From: Asterias amurensis
Taxonomy: Eukaryota > Echinodermata > Asteroidea > Forcipulatida > Asteriidae
DNA length: 64,000 nt
Direction of reading: 5' to 3'
Assembly (NCBI RefSeq): GCF_032118995.1
Contig: NC_092651.1
Span: forward strand, 27,202,349 to 27,266,348
Position numbers and translations under genes: made by a program. Below, one piece after another: positions 21,311-63,661 of this stretch (positions are counted from its first letter, which is position 1; each line of letters starts with the position of its first letter). Below the pieces are notes generated by a model. It was not told the origin of the DNA and did not search any database. It saw nothing but the letters and a program-made list of their open reading frames with translations.

Positions 21311-21956
21311 ATATTCCGCCAGTATTGGAGGCATTATGTGGAGAGGCATTATTGTCCTGGTAAGTGTCTTTACTAACTGTATAACTATCTGCATGCATAC
21401 TTGGATTTTATTCGCACTGTTGATTTTATTTTATGACTAAAATTAGGACAAGCTCAGTTAACTGTTGTTTTTACAACTATCTGTCGAGTTGATATTTGTC
21501 AAATATTTTTTGTAGAACATTACGAGTAGGTGAACTTGCTAAACATTGACATCACGTTAACGTTTTTATGAAAGAATCTTACATTAACCAATTAGACATT
21601 TGTTTTAGTAAATCTCTATTGGAAACCGAAAAGAAAATAATTCAAACGAGTTATCCAGCAGTCTTGCAACCTTTAGTTTAAATGCAATTGATAGCCCATG
21701 TTACTTTATGTACTTGTCTTCAGGATTCGTTCTCGTCTTGTGAGGATATTCAGCGCCACATTTTCATCTACGGTCTCGATTACTAGAAGTAAACATTACA
21801 AGTGATATGTACATAAATGTTAATCGTCATATTATTATGAGAATGGGAATTGATGCCTAAATTCCCATTGTTTTAGCGTACCGAGGTAAATTTTACATGT
21901 ACAAACTGAGATAATGTGCGTTATAATATTATTTACTTGAGTTCTCCATGGTGTGC
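21311..21956. other. Intergenic DNA, nothing recognised
   Basis: AT-rich sequence between the 4.5-kb element and the next MITE. No open frame or repeat stands out. Confidence 0.4.
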
Positions 21957-22344
21957 TTAAAGGCAGTGGACACTATTGGTAATTACTCAAAATAATTATC
22001 ATCATAAAACCTTTTTTGACTACGAGTAATGGGGAGAGGTTGATAGTATAAAACATTGTGAGAAACAGCTCCCTCTGAAGTGAGGTAATTTTCGAGAAAG
22101 GAGTAATTTTCCACGAATTTGATTTCGAGACCTCAAGTTTAGAATTTGAGGTCTCGAAATCAAGCATAAAAAAGCACACAACCTCGTGTGACAAGTTTTT
22201 TTTCTTCCATTCATTATTATCTCGTAAGTTCGATGACCGATTGAGCTCAAATTTTCACAGGTTTGCTTTGTTATGCATATGTTGAGATACACCAACTGTG
22301 AAGACTTGTCTTTGACAATTATCAATAGTGTCCACTGCCTTTAA
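21957..22344. mobile_element. TTAA-flanked MITE (family 1), complete copy
   Basis: TTAA on both sides; ends AGGCAGTGGACACTATTGG / CAATAGTGTCCACTGCCT. The interior dyad is TTTCGAGACCTCAAG...TTGAGGTCTCGAAA. It is one of the cleanest copies in the window. Confidence 0.85.
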
Positions 22345-23749
22345 ACACCTTTATTTGGTTCTACTCGTGCTATTTTGGCTTCTCGTGCCAGCTATTAAGG
22401 AACGATGCTACGTCAAAATGATTGACTAGTTTAGTTACCCTGCAGTAGATCTTTCCACTTTCCAGATAACGAGGGAAAACAACAATTGGCAAGTACCCAA
22501 TTTAACTGCATATTGTAAGGGTGGATGCGTACATGGATGCGATTAAGTTAGTGAAATAGATTGCAATAGCAAAAGGGATTGGTTTATTTCAAGCATTATA
22601 CCACTGGTAATAGAAACTCTAGTCATTATACCCTACCCCAGAACGTACGTGATAATCACAACTCCCCATAACAGTTCACCAGCTTAAGACAAGTGTCCTT
22701 TTCTCAAGTAATTTCATTCATCATGTATAAACCTTGTTTTTTTATCTCTCTTTTTTGACGATCAGCATTTAGTTTTTAATTATACTATTGTTCTGCTTTA
22801 TGTTGTCAATAATGGTGTTGCAGTTTTTCTCCATCTGAAAACTGCACTGTATACTGTTTACCGTTTACTACGTGTGATACACCGCTGTACAGTCTCTACT
22901 GTAAATAATGAATGGAACATAATGAGGCCAGTATCTGGGGCTCAGCTTGTCCTGTCACGAACATGTCGAAAACAAAACACTTATGCTAAAAAGGGCTCAA
23001 ATTAGCTCAAAGAGAAAATACAACGTATTATTAATTTGTTTGAGTTGTTTGTAATTAAACATGTTTAGGACTCACTTCGTTTATACCTTAACTCGTTCAC
23101 CACCCTTGCGCAAGCAAGAAAGCAAGCAAGCAATCACAAACGAACGAACGAAATAATAAGCAAACACAAGTGAAAACTTTTATTGAGATATGCACGAAAA
23201 TTCATGAACTTAGTTACTGGTCTTTTTTTCATCCCCCCCCCCTGTTTTCATAATCTTGACAATATTATAATTCAAAATACTGAGGGATATAGAAAAAGGT
23301 AAACTGTTCCCAGAGTGCCCGTGTTCGCCGCTTCCACTACGATGGCAGTGGGAACGCCATTATCGTACAAGCAGCATGGTAGCCTCGTGGTGAGATCTCT
23401 GTGGTCGTAATACCATTTCAAGGATAGAAATCAGCTTGGTTGGCATTGGTCTTGGTGTTTTTGTCAGTAATCGTAGTGGTAGCGAGTCATAAACACTTTT
23501 TACGTAGAAGCTTGGCGGAGTCTTCAATTTTCCAAATTGCTGGATTTCGAAGGCGATCATATCCCGACTTAATAATTTCCCGATTGGAATGATCTTCGTA
23601 AGGTCGTAGTGCTGTGTGAACGGGGTATTATAGATGGCTTATTTTCACCGAGGTCGTTTGATTACGCCTCATTTATTGTGTCTAGATTTGACGCCAAACC
23701 AATAGGCCTACCGCTCGTACTGAATTAAAGTAGTGCAACCAGAACGTAT
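22345..23749. other. Intergenic region upstream of gene B
   Basis: About 1.4 kb without a supported gene. A short GAAC/GCAA-type simple repeat occurs near 23110-23160 and a C run at 23234. A 66-codon minus-strand frame (23360-23560) has no recognisable domain. Confidence 0.4.
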
Positions 23750-23791
23750 AGAAAGTATCGGTGTACCGTCGGAGTATTGAGCAGACTAGTC
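23750..23791 (+). promoter_or_regulatory. Conserved 5' block ahead of gene B start
   Basis: AGAAAGTATCGGTGTACCGT and the bases that follow up to the ATG differ from the gene A block at only a few positions. Conservation of non-coding bases points to a shared 5' UTR or core promoter inherited from the gene duplication. Confidence 0.4.
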
Positions 23792-49114
<25,323 letters not shown>

Positions 49115-49985
49115 CATAAGATTGACTTCGTCAGAAATTTAACATCAATACATAATCCATCTTTTGGTACACGAAGTGATTCGGTAAAAAAGGGGATTGT
49201 GTTTGGAGAAAACCGCGACTGAAGTTGGACTATTTTCAAACTCCTGTTCTGGGTATCTGCTAGCTATATTTAGGTTGTATTTATTGGTTGTTTTAAGACA
49301 AACAAACAACTGCATACTATTTTCTCACAATGTTAGGCCTTTGTCAGCAGAGAACATATACTGCACAAATATGGGTTTTATAATTGACACAAAGTCTATA
49401 CAAAAAAGAATCACCATTGGACATAAAATGACACGAATGTGTTCAAAAGTATGACATTGGTGTAATGATACCACCCTAAAGATGTTTATTTGGTTCTCTT
49501 TTTGGTATCTTATCATGTATGTTTACTTAGTCAGCCAAAGTTGTATAATACGCTAATGTGGTATAGATAGTATATTTATATCTTTTGTGCACCTTATTAC
49601 AGTTTGTACAGCATCATAAGCATTATGTCCGATGGAGGGCGCCCTAATTGGCACACACATGTGTGCCAATACCCCCAGTTTTTTGTATACAGAGTACACA
49701 TCTATAAATTAATTGTGATTAGAATAGGTGTGTGGATATTGTCAATAATTTATACATCTGTCATTTTATTTATAAACACAGCTTATATTAAACATGGCTT
49801 GTCCACAGTACACTGCCCACTAGGACATCTTAAAACCCCTAAGCATGACCATTGTGTCTTCGAGCAACGTTGATTGCTTCTCTTCACTCAGGGGTAAAGG
49901 TGTACCTGTAAGGAAAGAGTGTCTCATTGTGGTTGTATGGGAGACTTTCCAACGCTGATGGCAGCAGACATACCGTGTAAACTTC
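49115..49985 (+). other. 3' flank of gene B (probable 3' UTR and beyond)
   Basis: AT-rich. No AATAAA lies close to the stop, so the transcript end is not placed. Small open frames here have no recognised domains. The same sequence recurs at 54462-55332. Confidence 0.4.
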
Positions 49986-50142
49986 CATAGACCTTATCGC
50001 AAATACTCGGTACGCGCACAACAGACGTGGAATGAAGTGCATGCTGGTCTAGCTAACTATCAAATTTGGGTACTAGCTAGACCAGCATGCACCTCATTCG
50101 ACAGTTTGCGCTTGCGCAATGGTATTTGCGAAAAGGTCTATG
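49986..50142. mobile_element. MITE with ends CATAGACCTTATCGCAAATAC
   Basis: The right end is GTATTTGCGAAAAGGTCTATG. The centre is a second hairpin (AGTGCATGCTGGTCTAGCTA against TAGCTAGACCAGCATGCACC). An exact copy is at 55333-55489 through the 5.35-kb duplication. Confidence 0.65.
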
Positions 50143-50490
50143 AACATGCGCGTATCTGAGCACATTGGCTTTACCCGGTAATTCTGCTGTTATTGTCCTA
50201 GAAAGTCTCCTATTGGTGCGTAGCCTGAACGTCTGACATCATTCTTCGAGGTTCGTGAGGGGCGCCAGTGACCGGTAACAAAAACCGGCCTGTAGTTTGA
50301 CATCCCTCATTTCACGTAGAGATACGCGACAACGGGCCGCGGCAGTACTGTATGGGCATGGAAAGCTCATGTTATTGCACATAATGATATCATTGTATCC
50401 AATGAAATCGCTGGATCGAGAGCGACGGGGACCTGCGGATAAAGACAGATAGGAACCCAGTCTAATTGGTGCGCTACTTCAAGGCACTAT

Positions 50491-50912
50491 AGAGGTTTCG
50501 CAGAGTCGCGGATACGAATACGCATACAGATATCGAACAGTACGCGTTCGCGTCAAATGGGCTGTGTAGTTTTGTTTTGCAAAACTTCTAACGAATACCC
50601 TCATCTTGAGGCTCAAGAGGGCGCTATTAACCAAATGGCTGCACCTATGGCCTGTTTAGTCCATTTTCCTTTTTTTCTGAAGCATGGTGGTTAACAAATG
50701 TCCAACTTTACATTAAAAAATAATAATCCGCTTCAAAAACATGAACAAAATATACTCGTTGTTTACTTACGTGTATGGCGACAGATTCCCGTTTTGAGCG
50801 TCTATTCTAACTTGTGTACAATGATTATACGTCACATGGACCTCAAAAAGTGATGACGTATTATGACGTAACCGTTCACGTAAGAGAATCGGCGACTCTG
50901 CGAAACATCTCT
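50491..50912. mobile_element. MITE with ends AGAGGTTTCGCAGAGTCGC
   Basis: Right end GCGACTCTGCGAAACATCTCT-type inverted repeat; about 420 bp, no coding capacity. Copy at 55838-56259. Confidence 0.65.
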
Positions 50913-52065
50913 ACTGGCTGTATATTTTATACGCATTTTATTCAATGTATCAAATTTCAATTAAATATTAGATTGTTGCTCCTATTCACCAATAGATACA
51001 GTTTTAAATGGTGAATTCTATCTAGCCAGAAGACGTCATCAAACTTTCACAGTTTTAACTAACTTTGTTTTTGGAGCGGTATTATCTGTAATTTTAAAGC
51101 TAAGTGGACTTAATGCATTTGCTTGCTAAGAGCGTGTGTGTGTGAGGGGGGGGGGGTAGACTGTATTACTTTACGGCTGAGCTTTTGTTAACAGTGGTCC
51201 ATATGAGACACCGTTCAGTAATCTGTGATTTTTTTTTTGGTTTGTTGTAAACGGCGGTTGATTGTTTCAACATTTTAATGTATGCAAAAGACCATTCAAA
51301 CCCACTGGAAGTAACCCGCAATCTGATTTGAATGACAGTTGCATTTCTGGCAATACAAACATACGCTGTCTTGACCAAGCGATGGTCGTTCTTTTATCGT
51401 TTATTCATGGAATAGTATTTGTTTAATTCGTTTCATTATGGTATTTTTCATTCTTATTTGCTTGGGTCGGTGATGATTTCCATTTACAATAACTCTTTGT
51501 CATGACTTGGTGGGGGTGGGATGGGGTGAGAGATGCCCTCACCATTTTTGTTTTGCCGTAAGTTGTTTGACTCTACATCCTTATTTTGTTATTCCTTCAT
51601 GGGATGGGGTAAGCTGTTACCATGGTAACTGTTTGTTTGACATTGGGTAAAACAATGTTAACGTTTTTAAAGTGATTTTTTTTACGTCTTTAACGAAATG
51701 TCCTCTTACCTGGGGATTTTTCCCCAAATATATTTGTTTTGTTAGGTATGACTGGGTTGCGTTGTTAAATGCGTTGTAGACATTTTAAAAGCACGCTTTT
51801 GCCGGAAGCCATCTTGGCTTGTGTGATTTTATGCCTTTATGTGGGCGTTTAATGGATTTAAGAAATGCAATACTTTTAAAAATAATGCTTATGCTTAGAA
51901 AAAGGGGAAAAGAAACGTAGTCTTATAGCGTGAAGCCAACGAATAGTTTTAATTTTACTATCTTCAATTTATAAACTCATATTGAAGAATTTATGATGAA
52001 ACGATTAAACTATTGACAAAGATGTGCGGACTTTAACCTCTAGGAGATTAAACTCGTTATAACAT
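50913..52065. other. Intergenic DNA in duplication unit 1
   Basis: Contains a GT/G run (51135-51160) and short dyads such as GTTACCATGGTAAC (51617). No gene recognised. Repeated at 56260-57414. Confidence 0.4.
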
Positions 52066-57414
<5,349 letters not shown>

Positions 57415-57490
57415 AGCGACTAAAGTGAGCATTGCGGCAACAATGATACATGACTTGATTAAATGTGTGGTTAATAATTTGTCAGGCTGT

Positions 57491-57497
57491 TATATAA
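57491..57497 (+). promoter_or_regulatory. Possible TATA box of gene C
   Basis: TATATAA about 200 bases upstream of the gene C start codon, just outside the duplicated block. Assignment rests only on motif and position. Confidence 0.25.
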
Positions 57498-57694
57498 CTC
57501 CCAGTTCTGTGCCTTTCGGTGATAGTGACTTAAATTAGGGCGGGCCCAGTATCAACAAAGACACACAAAAGGCAGTACGGGGATACATAGCGAATCAACG
57601 ACATCACAGTGATTTTAAGGTTTCTTCGTTGACGACAGAAGCGCCTGTCATAAGTTTGTCTTTCCATCTTGACAACGTTTCTTGGATCTTAAAG

Positions 57695-57779
57695 ATGTTT
57701 CGGCCTACGTGGTTATTCATCGCAATAGTTGTATATTGTGTCTACGGCGTCACTACACAACAGCTCGGTAAAGCTACAG
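57695..57779 (+). CDS. Gene C exon 1: signal peptide
   Basis: [18 protein letters not shown] followed by [10 protein letters not shown]; phase 1 out at ACAG|GTAAAT. No upstream in-frame ATG with better context was seen. Confidence 0.75.
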
Positions 57780-60700
57780 GTAAATAAGTATTACAATCAT
57801 GTCGTGAATATTAGTGTTCTCTTTTAGACTCTGATCTAGGACTCCTTACTGTGCTTGTGCTTACATAGTGTGACCCAAACCCTATGTGACCAAATTGTCA
57901 TAACGCTGTTTGTGTTAACAAAGAGCAAGGACTAGGAGGTTTAAGTGTGCCAACTTTGACTGATTTGAGGCAACCAACTGTTTTGCGTGCAGAATGGAAA
58001 AAAAAAAAAAAAAAAAACTTCAATAAAGCACAATTTAGACGTTGTATACAGTATGCCTATCTTGCAATCTTTAAGGCCAAATAAATGTGCGGAATATGAA
58101 ATGAGGTGTTCATCTATGTGCAACCATTCCTTCCTCCATGTTGAAAATCTTCTCTGGAACGTGTTGCATAGAAACATTTAATTTTGCATTGTGTGCATAA
58201 GAATTGGCCTTGGTGGTTCTATTGAAGAAGCGATGACGTAAGGTAAAATCATTATGTTTTTGAAAAATTCAAAAGTGGAATACTGATTGAAAAGCTTTTT
58301 CAAGAATATGCTGGTCTCAGGTAGTCAATGCAATGAAAAACGCAATATTGCTTCGTAATAACAGACAAACTGTTTTCACGTAAGACAACACGCTATTTTC
58401 AGTTGAAAACAAACAACACGATCTTAATCATCGAAAAAACTAAAATATTTTGTCCATCTAAGTAAAGGAATATGATACCATCTATTCCCTTTTGACAAAA
58501 TGATCACACTGTTCCTTTTAAACACACGCATATATCTAAGTTAAAAAAATTGTGCCTATTATACAACACACATAATAACAGTTGGAACGGTTCTGTAACT
58601 TAGAATGCAGAACACATTATGTTTGTTTAACTGATTATCTATTGCCAAACCAACGTTGAGTACAATGGTACACACAACGTTACACTCTGACAGGTCATTG
58701 ATATTGACGGGGGAAAGATCACGAGACCAGACAAATTATTGACCCAAGTGGGTCATGCTGATCCCAAAATGGTCCCATCCATCGGCGTAATTCTTGCCGA
58801 GGACTTTTTTTTGGTGTTTGTCTCTGCTTGGACACGAGATGGTTTGAATAACTGTGACTAGTCCACTGTCCACAAAGGCCTATATCTAAACCCATTTTCC
58901 AGCGATACCAAAGTAGCCAATGAATACCGTGCCATCCTGTTCCATTTTCTAGGACAGTTTTTTATCTCGATCCCTTATCAAGGCTATCGTTGTTGTGTTA
59001 AGATCAACTCGACAAAGTAATGTTTTGCCAGAACGATACTAAACAAAAGGAACACGAAAATAAATATCATTTAGAAACTAAATTCTGATTTAGCTTAATT
59101 ATTAGAAAAGGTTTCACCTTACATTTTGTAGTCTCATGCTCTGTTTCATCAAATCACATTACTACGTTGTCACAATACTGAGCAAGTGAGCGAAATGATA
59201 ACGAAAACATAAAAACGTTTAACAAATTAATTAAACTAAAATATTATGGCTCAATACTTGATCATAACAAAACTCATCTGAATTTAATTTAAGTATTTAA
59301 CTCGATTGTCAGCTACTGTCAAAGTTTTGTGTTTTTTCTTTATTGTACGTTTAATTATGAACGATCTTTGTAGGCCTATAATATAAGTCAAGCTCAACTT
59401 ATCTCTGTTATTCAATTAAGCTGATGATACGTCACAGATTCAACCTTTGTACACTTATGACGATCTCAACGCTGTTTGTTGTTGTATCTCGTTAGACAGG
59501 ATTAACAACCAGTCGTTGCGTGCACATTGTGCGGTTTGGTTTGTAATGTTTAGTTTTAGTATCCGGGATTAAAGGCAGTGGACACTATTGGTAATTACTC
59601 AAATAATTATAAGCATAAAACTTTACTTGGTGACGAGTAATGGGAGAGGTTGATAGTATAAAACATTGTGAGAAACGGCTCTTTCTGAAGTGACATAGTT
59701 TTCGAGAAAGAAGTAATTTTCCACGAATTTGATTTCGAGTCCTCATATTAAGAATTTGAGGTCTCGAAATCAACCACCTAAGAGCACACAACTTGAGCTC
59801 AAATTTCCACAGGTTTGTTTTTTATGCATATGTTGAGATACACCAAGTGAGAATACTGGTCTTTGACAATTACCAATAGTGTCCACTGCCTTTAAGTTTG
59901 GTCTCTGATGGCAATAGACCTTATGCACCTGACGTCATTTCAGCAGGACGCCCTCACCTAGAGGTCAAAAGGAGGTTGTTCATTGGCCAGTCCTGTGCGC
60001 CGCGCCTGTGCGTTTCGATTGTTTCGTCACCGTTTTTCCACTAAGATGGCCGCTGAATGACGTCAATGCATAAGGTCTATAATGAGGCAGTGTATGTGAA
60101 ATCTGTCGGCTATTCTTAGTTTACATTTTTTTCACAAAGTGTGGTACATTAAAAGTCAGCAGATTATCAACAAGGACATATAACTCTTCAGTTTTTTTTA
60201 CAATTTTTTTCTCTCCTCCTAACACAGGTTCCAATATACGGCTAACTGCCGGGTCTGGAGCGAATGAAGGCATTGTGGAGGTTTACCACAACTCCAAATG
60301 GGGTGCTATTTGCGCTCCTTACTGGGGTAGGTACAAACGTGGTGCAAAAAATAATATATATAATTGGTAAATTCATATTGGGTTGTTCGACTGGGCATGC
60401 CAATTACAATATTATTGTTATTGATTATATGTAACCCGGTAAACTTTTGTTTTGACAAATAAATGTTTGAATTTTAACCCAATTTTCAAAAACTTATATA
60501 GGCTTCTAACCAAAAGTTCTCATTTCCAATAACTTAAGATTGTTTACTAAAGTGATAACTTTTTTCCCAAGATGTCAAGTTGTCTGGCAACGAAATTTTA
60601 TTTAAAAGTGTTAAAACACCTCTACACGGAAATTTTAGAATTGATATGATCGTTTAAAGTAAAACATTCACACTCTTTTTAATCTGAATATGTATAATAA

Positions 60701-63617
60701 TTATACCGTACATTTTGAAACTTTAGATATAAATGATGCAACAGTCGTCTGTAGGCAGCTTGGTTACCCTCTGGCAACTCAACCGTCAAATGGAGACCGT
60801 TTCTCCGAGTCAAGAGTCTACGATACATATTTGGACTCCGTGGCTTGCAATGGTAGGATATCTCGTCATGCAATTTTGTTATAGTAATAAAAGAGCATTT
60901 AATAAGTAACCAGCGAAGCTGGTCTAACTGAAACATTGACAACCTTTGCAACCGTTTCACTTCCATTTAAATTGAAAAGGTATGAATCTTGTGTTAAAAG
61001 ACATTTCTAAAGTATCAATCAATCAAGCAATCAACCTTGCACCGTATCCCGTAGGACGTTGGCTCCACGAATTGTCTTTATCCACTCTTGCCTTTCTTGC
61101 GCTCTTCGATGTGCCAGGTAGAAGGTGCTGTTCATGATGAGGTCATTTAAAGTATATTACGATAATACTTTATTAAATTGTGCTTATTGGCTGCACATCC
61201 TTGGCTAACAAAAAGTCGCTTGAGATTGCAAATGCGTTTTGTGGGAGCATGACTCAAATGCTAAATGATGTGTGCATTATATACTTTAACTACTTTAGTA
61301 AAACGTGTGGAATCAATCCTTATTTCTGCCGACTGGTCGTATGAGAGCAGTTGTTCACAATTAAAATAACACCTTTTATTTGAATTTCCTGTTTTTGTCA
61401 TCCCAGGAGCTGAAAGTTCCTTGGAAGATTGTTCATATGGGAAATGGATGAACTCGACGTGTTCGGGTGTAAATACAGCAGCTGTTATATGTAGCAGTCT
61501 TACAGGTAAGCAATATTACCTCGTGGGCCTATGTTAGTAAGTTTCAAGAAGAAGCGTTAACTTGGTTCCATGGTTTGATGATTTAAACACTCTAAGGGCC
61601 TCAGAAATACAACTGAACGATCAGTTACAATAATATTTCTTTTTTCTTTAACTGTATAGGCCTACTGACAAACTACTGAAAAACAATCGTATCAACGTTA
61701 TAATATGACCCATCTCACGTTTTATGCTTGACTATTTTGTCATTTACTTATATGTCAATTTATTTATTTGTTCATATTCTGTAATTCAACTTAAATATAC
61801 TTAATGCAAAGCGTCAATCCAAAAGCATGTGTTCCCTCTAACAAAATGAGAAGTTGTTCTTTGATTGATTCGGTACCAAACTACCGCTCGTGGGTTGAGT
61901 ACATGTTATAGAAGGCTTCCAGTCATAATAAAATAAGCCATTACCGGGTTCCAGTTAGAGTTAAGAACACACTTTTATGAAATTGTTAAACACATGCCAC
62001 ACTATCTCACGACACTCTAAAAACTCCCGAGTCAGAATTGGCTTGGATTCCGAGTCCCGTTGAGCCCGACCTATTTCGGGTCAAGTTGATCCGGAAACTG
62101 GCGAAACAAAAACTAGATTTTTCATCAGATTCTATGTTAGTTTGAACCAGTTTTTGATCAAACTGAAATGAATATCAGTCAAACTGACCCATAATTGGGT
62201 CATGCCCAACGGAACTTGGAATCCTGATCTATTTTGACCCGTGGGTTTTAAGAGTGCACCCTTTATGAAACATCATGTTTTCTATCTGTTTGTATTCATA
62301 GAGTTTTCTGTACGCCTGGTTGGTGGACCATCACGTTTTGAAGGACGTGTTGAAATATTCCATATCCATACTGGTGAGGAACCAGTGGAGATGTGGGGTA
62401 CCATTTGTAATGACTACTGGGATATCTACGATGCTCAAGTTGTGTGTAGGCAGCTTGGATATGGGAACGCTAGGGTAGGTATTTAAATACATGCTGATTA
62501 CTTTACAAATACTTTATAAAAAGAAACATATATATATTATTTTCTCATTAACACGCGTGCCTATTTTTTTTCCGAGGCCGTGCCGATGTGCGTATTGACT
62601 GCATTATTGCCCAAACCAGCTCTCCGTTTGGTTTACCTCTTCACAAAATGGATGAAGTCAACCTTGTATTCTTGTCCACTTCATCTTGGTCATGGTAGAA
62701 CGAAGGACCAACTATAAAACACCAATGAAACATTCATGCATTTCTGTGTTAAGTGTGCTACAAGTATATTGCTGCACATGTAAACTTTACAATGTTATTG
62801 ATGAGGACCCATGCTGCAAGGGGGACTCACTGAAGTCACTGCTTCTAAATTTTTTCTTACAATAGCTTATGAAAATGTGTGTAATTTTCCAACAGGCTGC
62901 CGTAGATGATGGTGATCGCTACTACGGTAAGGGTACCGGGCCCATCCTGCTTGAAACGGTAACTTGTTACGGGACAGAGAGCCACATCGGTTACTGTCTC
63001 ACTCCAGGTTGGCATATTCACAACTGTGGACACAATGAAGATGTAGGAGTCATTTGCGAGTTCGCAGGTAAATCAATATTAAAGGCAGTACTATTGGTAA
63101 TTACTCAAAATAATTATTAGCATAAAACCTTTCTAGGCAACGAGTAATGGGGAGCTGTTGATGGTATAAAACACGGTGAGAAATGGATCCCTTACTGGCT
63201 AAGTACGACTCCATTAATCTTTGTTGTTGTTGTTATTGTTATTGTTTGTTTTTAGATAGCAACCAGCCGCTTCCAGTCTGGGCCATTATCTCCATCTCTA
63301 TAACTAGTTTCTTAGTTCTGAGCATCCTCGTGGGCTGTGTCTACAGTATGTTCTCAAGCTCCAAGAGGAAGCGTCGACGAACCACCACCTCCGACCAGCA
63401 AGTGTCTTATTCTGCGTCTAATGAGGCTTCAGTTGCACATGGAATAAACCACTATCCCGGTCCACCACCACCGGGTTTCATTGTGACAACTACCGGGGCG
63501 ACTGAAGGAGCCACGGGTGGTTTTAGCGCTCTGGCCCCCATGCCAGCACCCCCTCCGTACTCTGAAGTAGCTCCGAACGTCGACGAGAAACCTCCAGTAG
63601 GAGAACAATCTTCATAG
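57695..63617 (+). CDS. Gene C: two-SRCR-domain transmembrane receptor with PPPY tail, 7 exons, 371 aa
   Basis: Exons are 57695-57779, 60228-60326, 60727-60852, 61407-61505, 62302-62474, 62896-63067 and 63256-63617; the sum is 1116 nt, in frame. Residues 1-20 form a signal peptide. SRCR domain 1 covers about 31-133 and domain 2 about 139-250; each has six cysteines, the group A pattern, and multi-exon coding also fits group A. A membrane segment (about 259-281, [23 protein letters not shown] split by no charged residue) is followed by a basic stop-transfer stretch (KRKRRR). The 85-residue tail has a proline-rich part and PPPY at 350-353, a WW-domain ligand motif. It is probably a cell-surface recognition or scavenger receptor. 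Introns hold MITEs. Confidence 0.85.
57780..59568 (+). other. Gene C intron 1, first part
   Basis: AT-rich with a poly-A run near 57998-58018. No exon-like frame or repeat recognised. Confidence 0.4.
59569..59895. mobile_element. TTAA-flanked MITE (family 1) in gene C intron 1
   Basis: TTAA borders; AGGCAGTGGACACTATTGG / CCAATAGTGTCCACTGCCT. Slightly shorter than the copy at 21957 owing to an internal loss. Confidence 0.8.
59914..60080. mobile_element. Short MITE with ends ATAGACCTTATGCA
   Basis: Right end TGCATAAGGTCTAT; TGACGTCATT / AATGACGTCA also mirrored further in. The start resembles the CATAGACCTTATCGC family at 49986. Confidence 0.6.
60228..60326 (+). CDS. Gene C exon 2: SRCR 1, first part
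   Basis: 99 nt, phase 1-1, residues 29-61: [20 protein letters not shown], then [12 protein letters not shown]. This is the standard start of an SRCR domain with its first group A cysteine. Donor TGGG|GTAGGT. Confidence 0.8.
60727..60852 (+). CDS. Gene C exon 3: SRCR 1, middle
   Basis: 126 nt, phase 1-1, residues 62-103: [18 protein letters not shown]...[16 protein letters not shown] is the most conserved SRCR motif. The acceptor ACTTTAG has a weak pyrimidine tract. Confidence 0.8.
60967..61406 (+). other. Gene C intron 3 content
   Basis: Intron 3 spans 60853-61406. At 61015-61140 a stretch beginning ATCAATCAATCAAGCAATCA looks like the reverse complement of a TTGA-tailed retroelement end; the family is not identified. 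Confidence 0.25.
61407..61505 (+). CDS. Gene C exon 4: SRCR 1, last part
   Basis: 99 nt, phase 1-1, residues 104-136: [14 protein letters not shown], an NST sequon, and AAVICSSL, which supply the last three cysteines of the domain. Donor ACAG|GTAAGC. Confidence 0.8.
61506..62301 (+). other. Gene C intron 4 with a MITE at 62013-62256
   Basis: The element has imperfect inverted ends CACTCTAAAAACTCCCGAGT / GACCCGTGGGTTTTAAGAGTG and mirrored GGATTCC...GGAATCC parts. The first 500 bp of the intron shows nothing recognisable. Confidence 0.5.
62302..62474 (+). CDS. Gene C exon 5: SRCR 2, first half
   Basis: 173 nt, phase 1 in and phase 0 out, residues 137-194: [20 protein letters not shown]...[20 protein letters not shown] and RQLGYGNAR. 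It joins in one exon what SRCR 1 has in two, so the two domains differ in intron layout. Confidence 0.85.
62896..63067 (+). CDS. Gene C exon 6: SRCR 2, second half
   Basis: 172 nt, phase 0 in and phase 1 out, residues 195-251: [20 protein letters not shown], then [25 protein letters not shown]. It has the last four cysteines and the typical G-x-GPI-L-V-C and W-x-x-x-x-C-x-H-x-EDVGV-x-C pattern. Confidence 0.85.
63079..63185. mobile_element. Left-end fragment of a family 1 TTAA MITE in gene C intron 6
   Basis: TTAA then AGGCAGTACTATTGGTAATT (a 6-base gap relative to full copies), CAACGAGTAATGGGGAG and GTATAAAACACGGTGAGAAA. It fills most of the 188-bp intron; the right end is missing. Confidence 0.65.
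63256..63617 (+). CDS. Gene C exon 7: transmembrane segment, cytoplasmic tail and stop
   Basis: 362 nt, phase 1 in, residues 252-371, stop TAG at 63615-63617. The membrane helix, KRKRRR, a Ser/Thr-rich part, YPGPPPPGF and PPPYSEV are visible in order. Tyrosines at about 303 (VSYSAS) and 353 could be phosphorylated; no ITAM or ITIM spacing is seen. Confidence 0.85.
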
Positions 63618-63655
63618 GCTTTCTTTAAAAAGAAAGGTCTTCATACAGCAAAATC

Positions 63656-63661
63656 AATAAA
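63656..63661 (+). terminator. Poly(A) signal AATAAA of gene C
   Basis: AATAAA 39 bases after the stop codon, followed by AT-rich and T-rich sequence with TTGTTGTTTTTCTTG, as expected for a cleavage region. This suggests a very short 3' UTR. Confidence 0.6.

Noticed and set aside
23360-23560. 66-aa minus-strand frame upstream of gene B
   Set aside because: No motif, no neighbouring exon and no repeat evidence.
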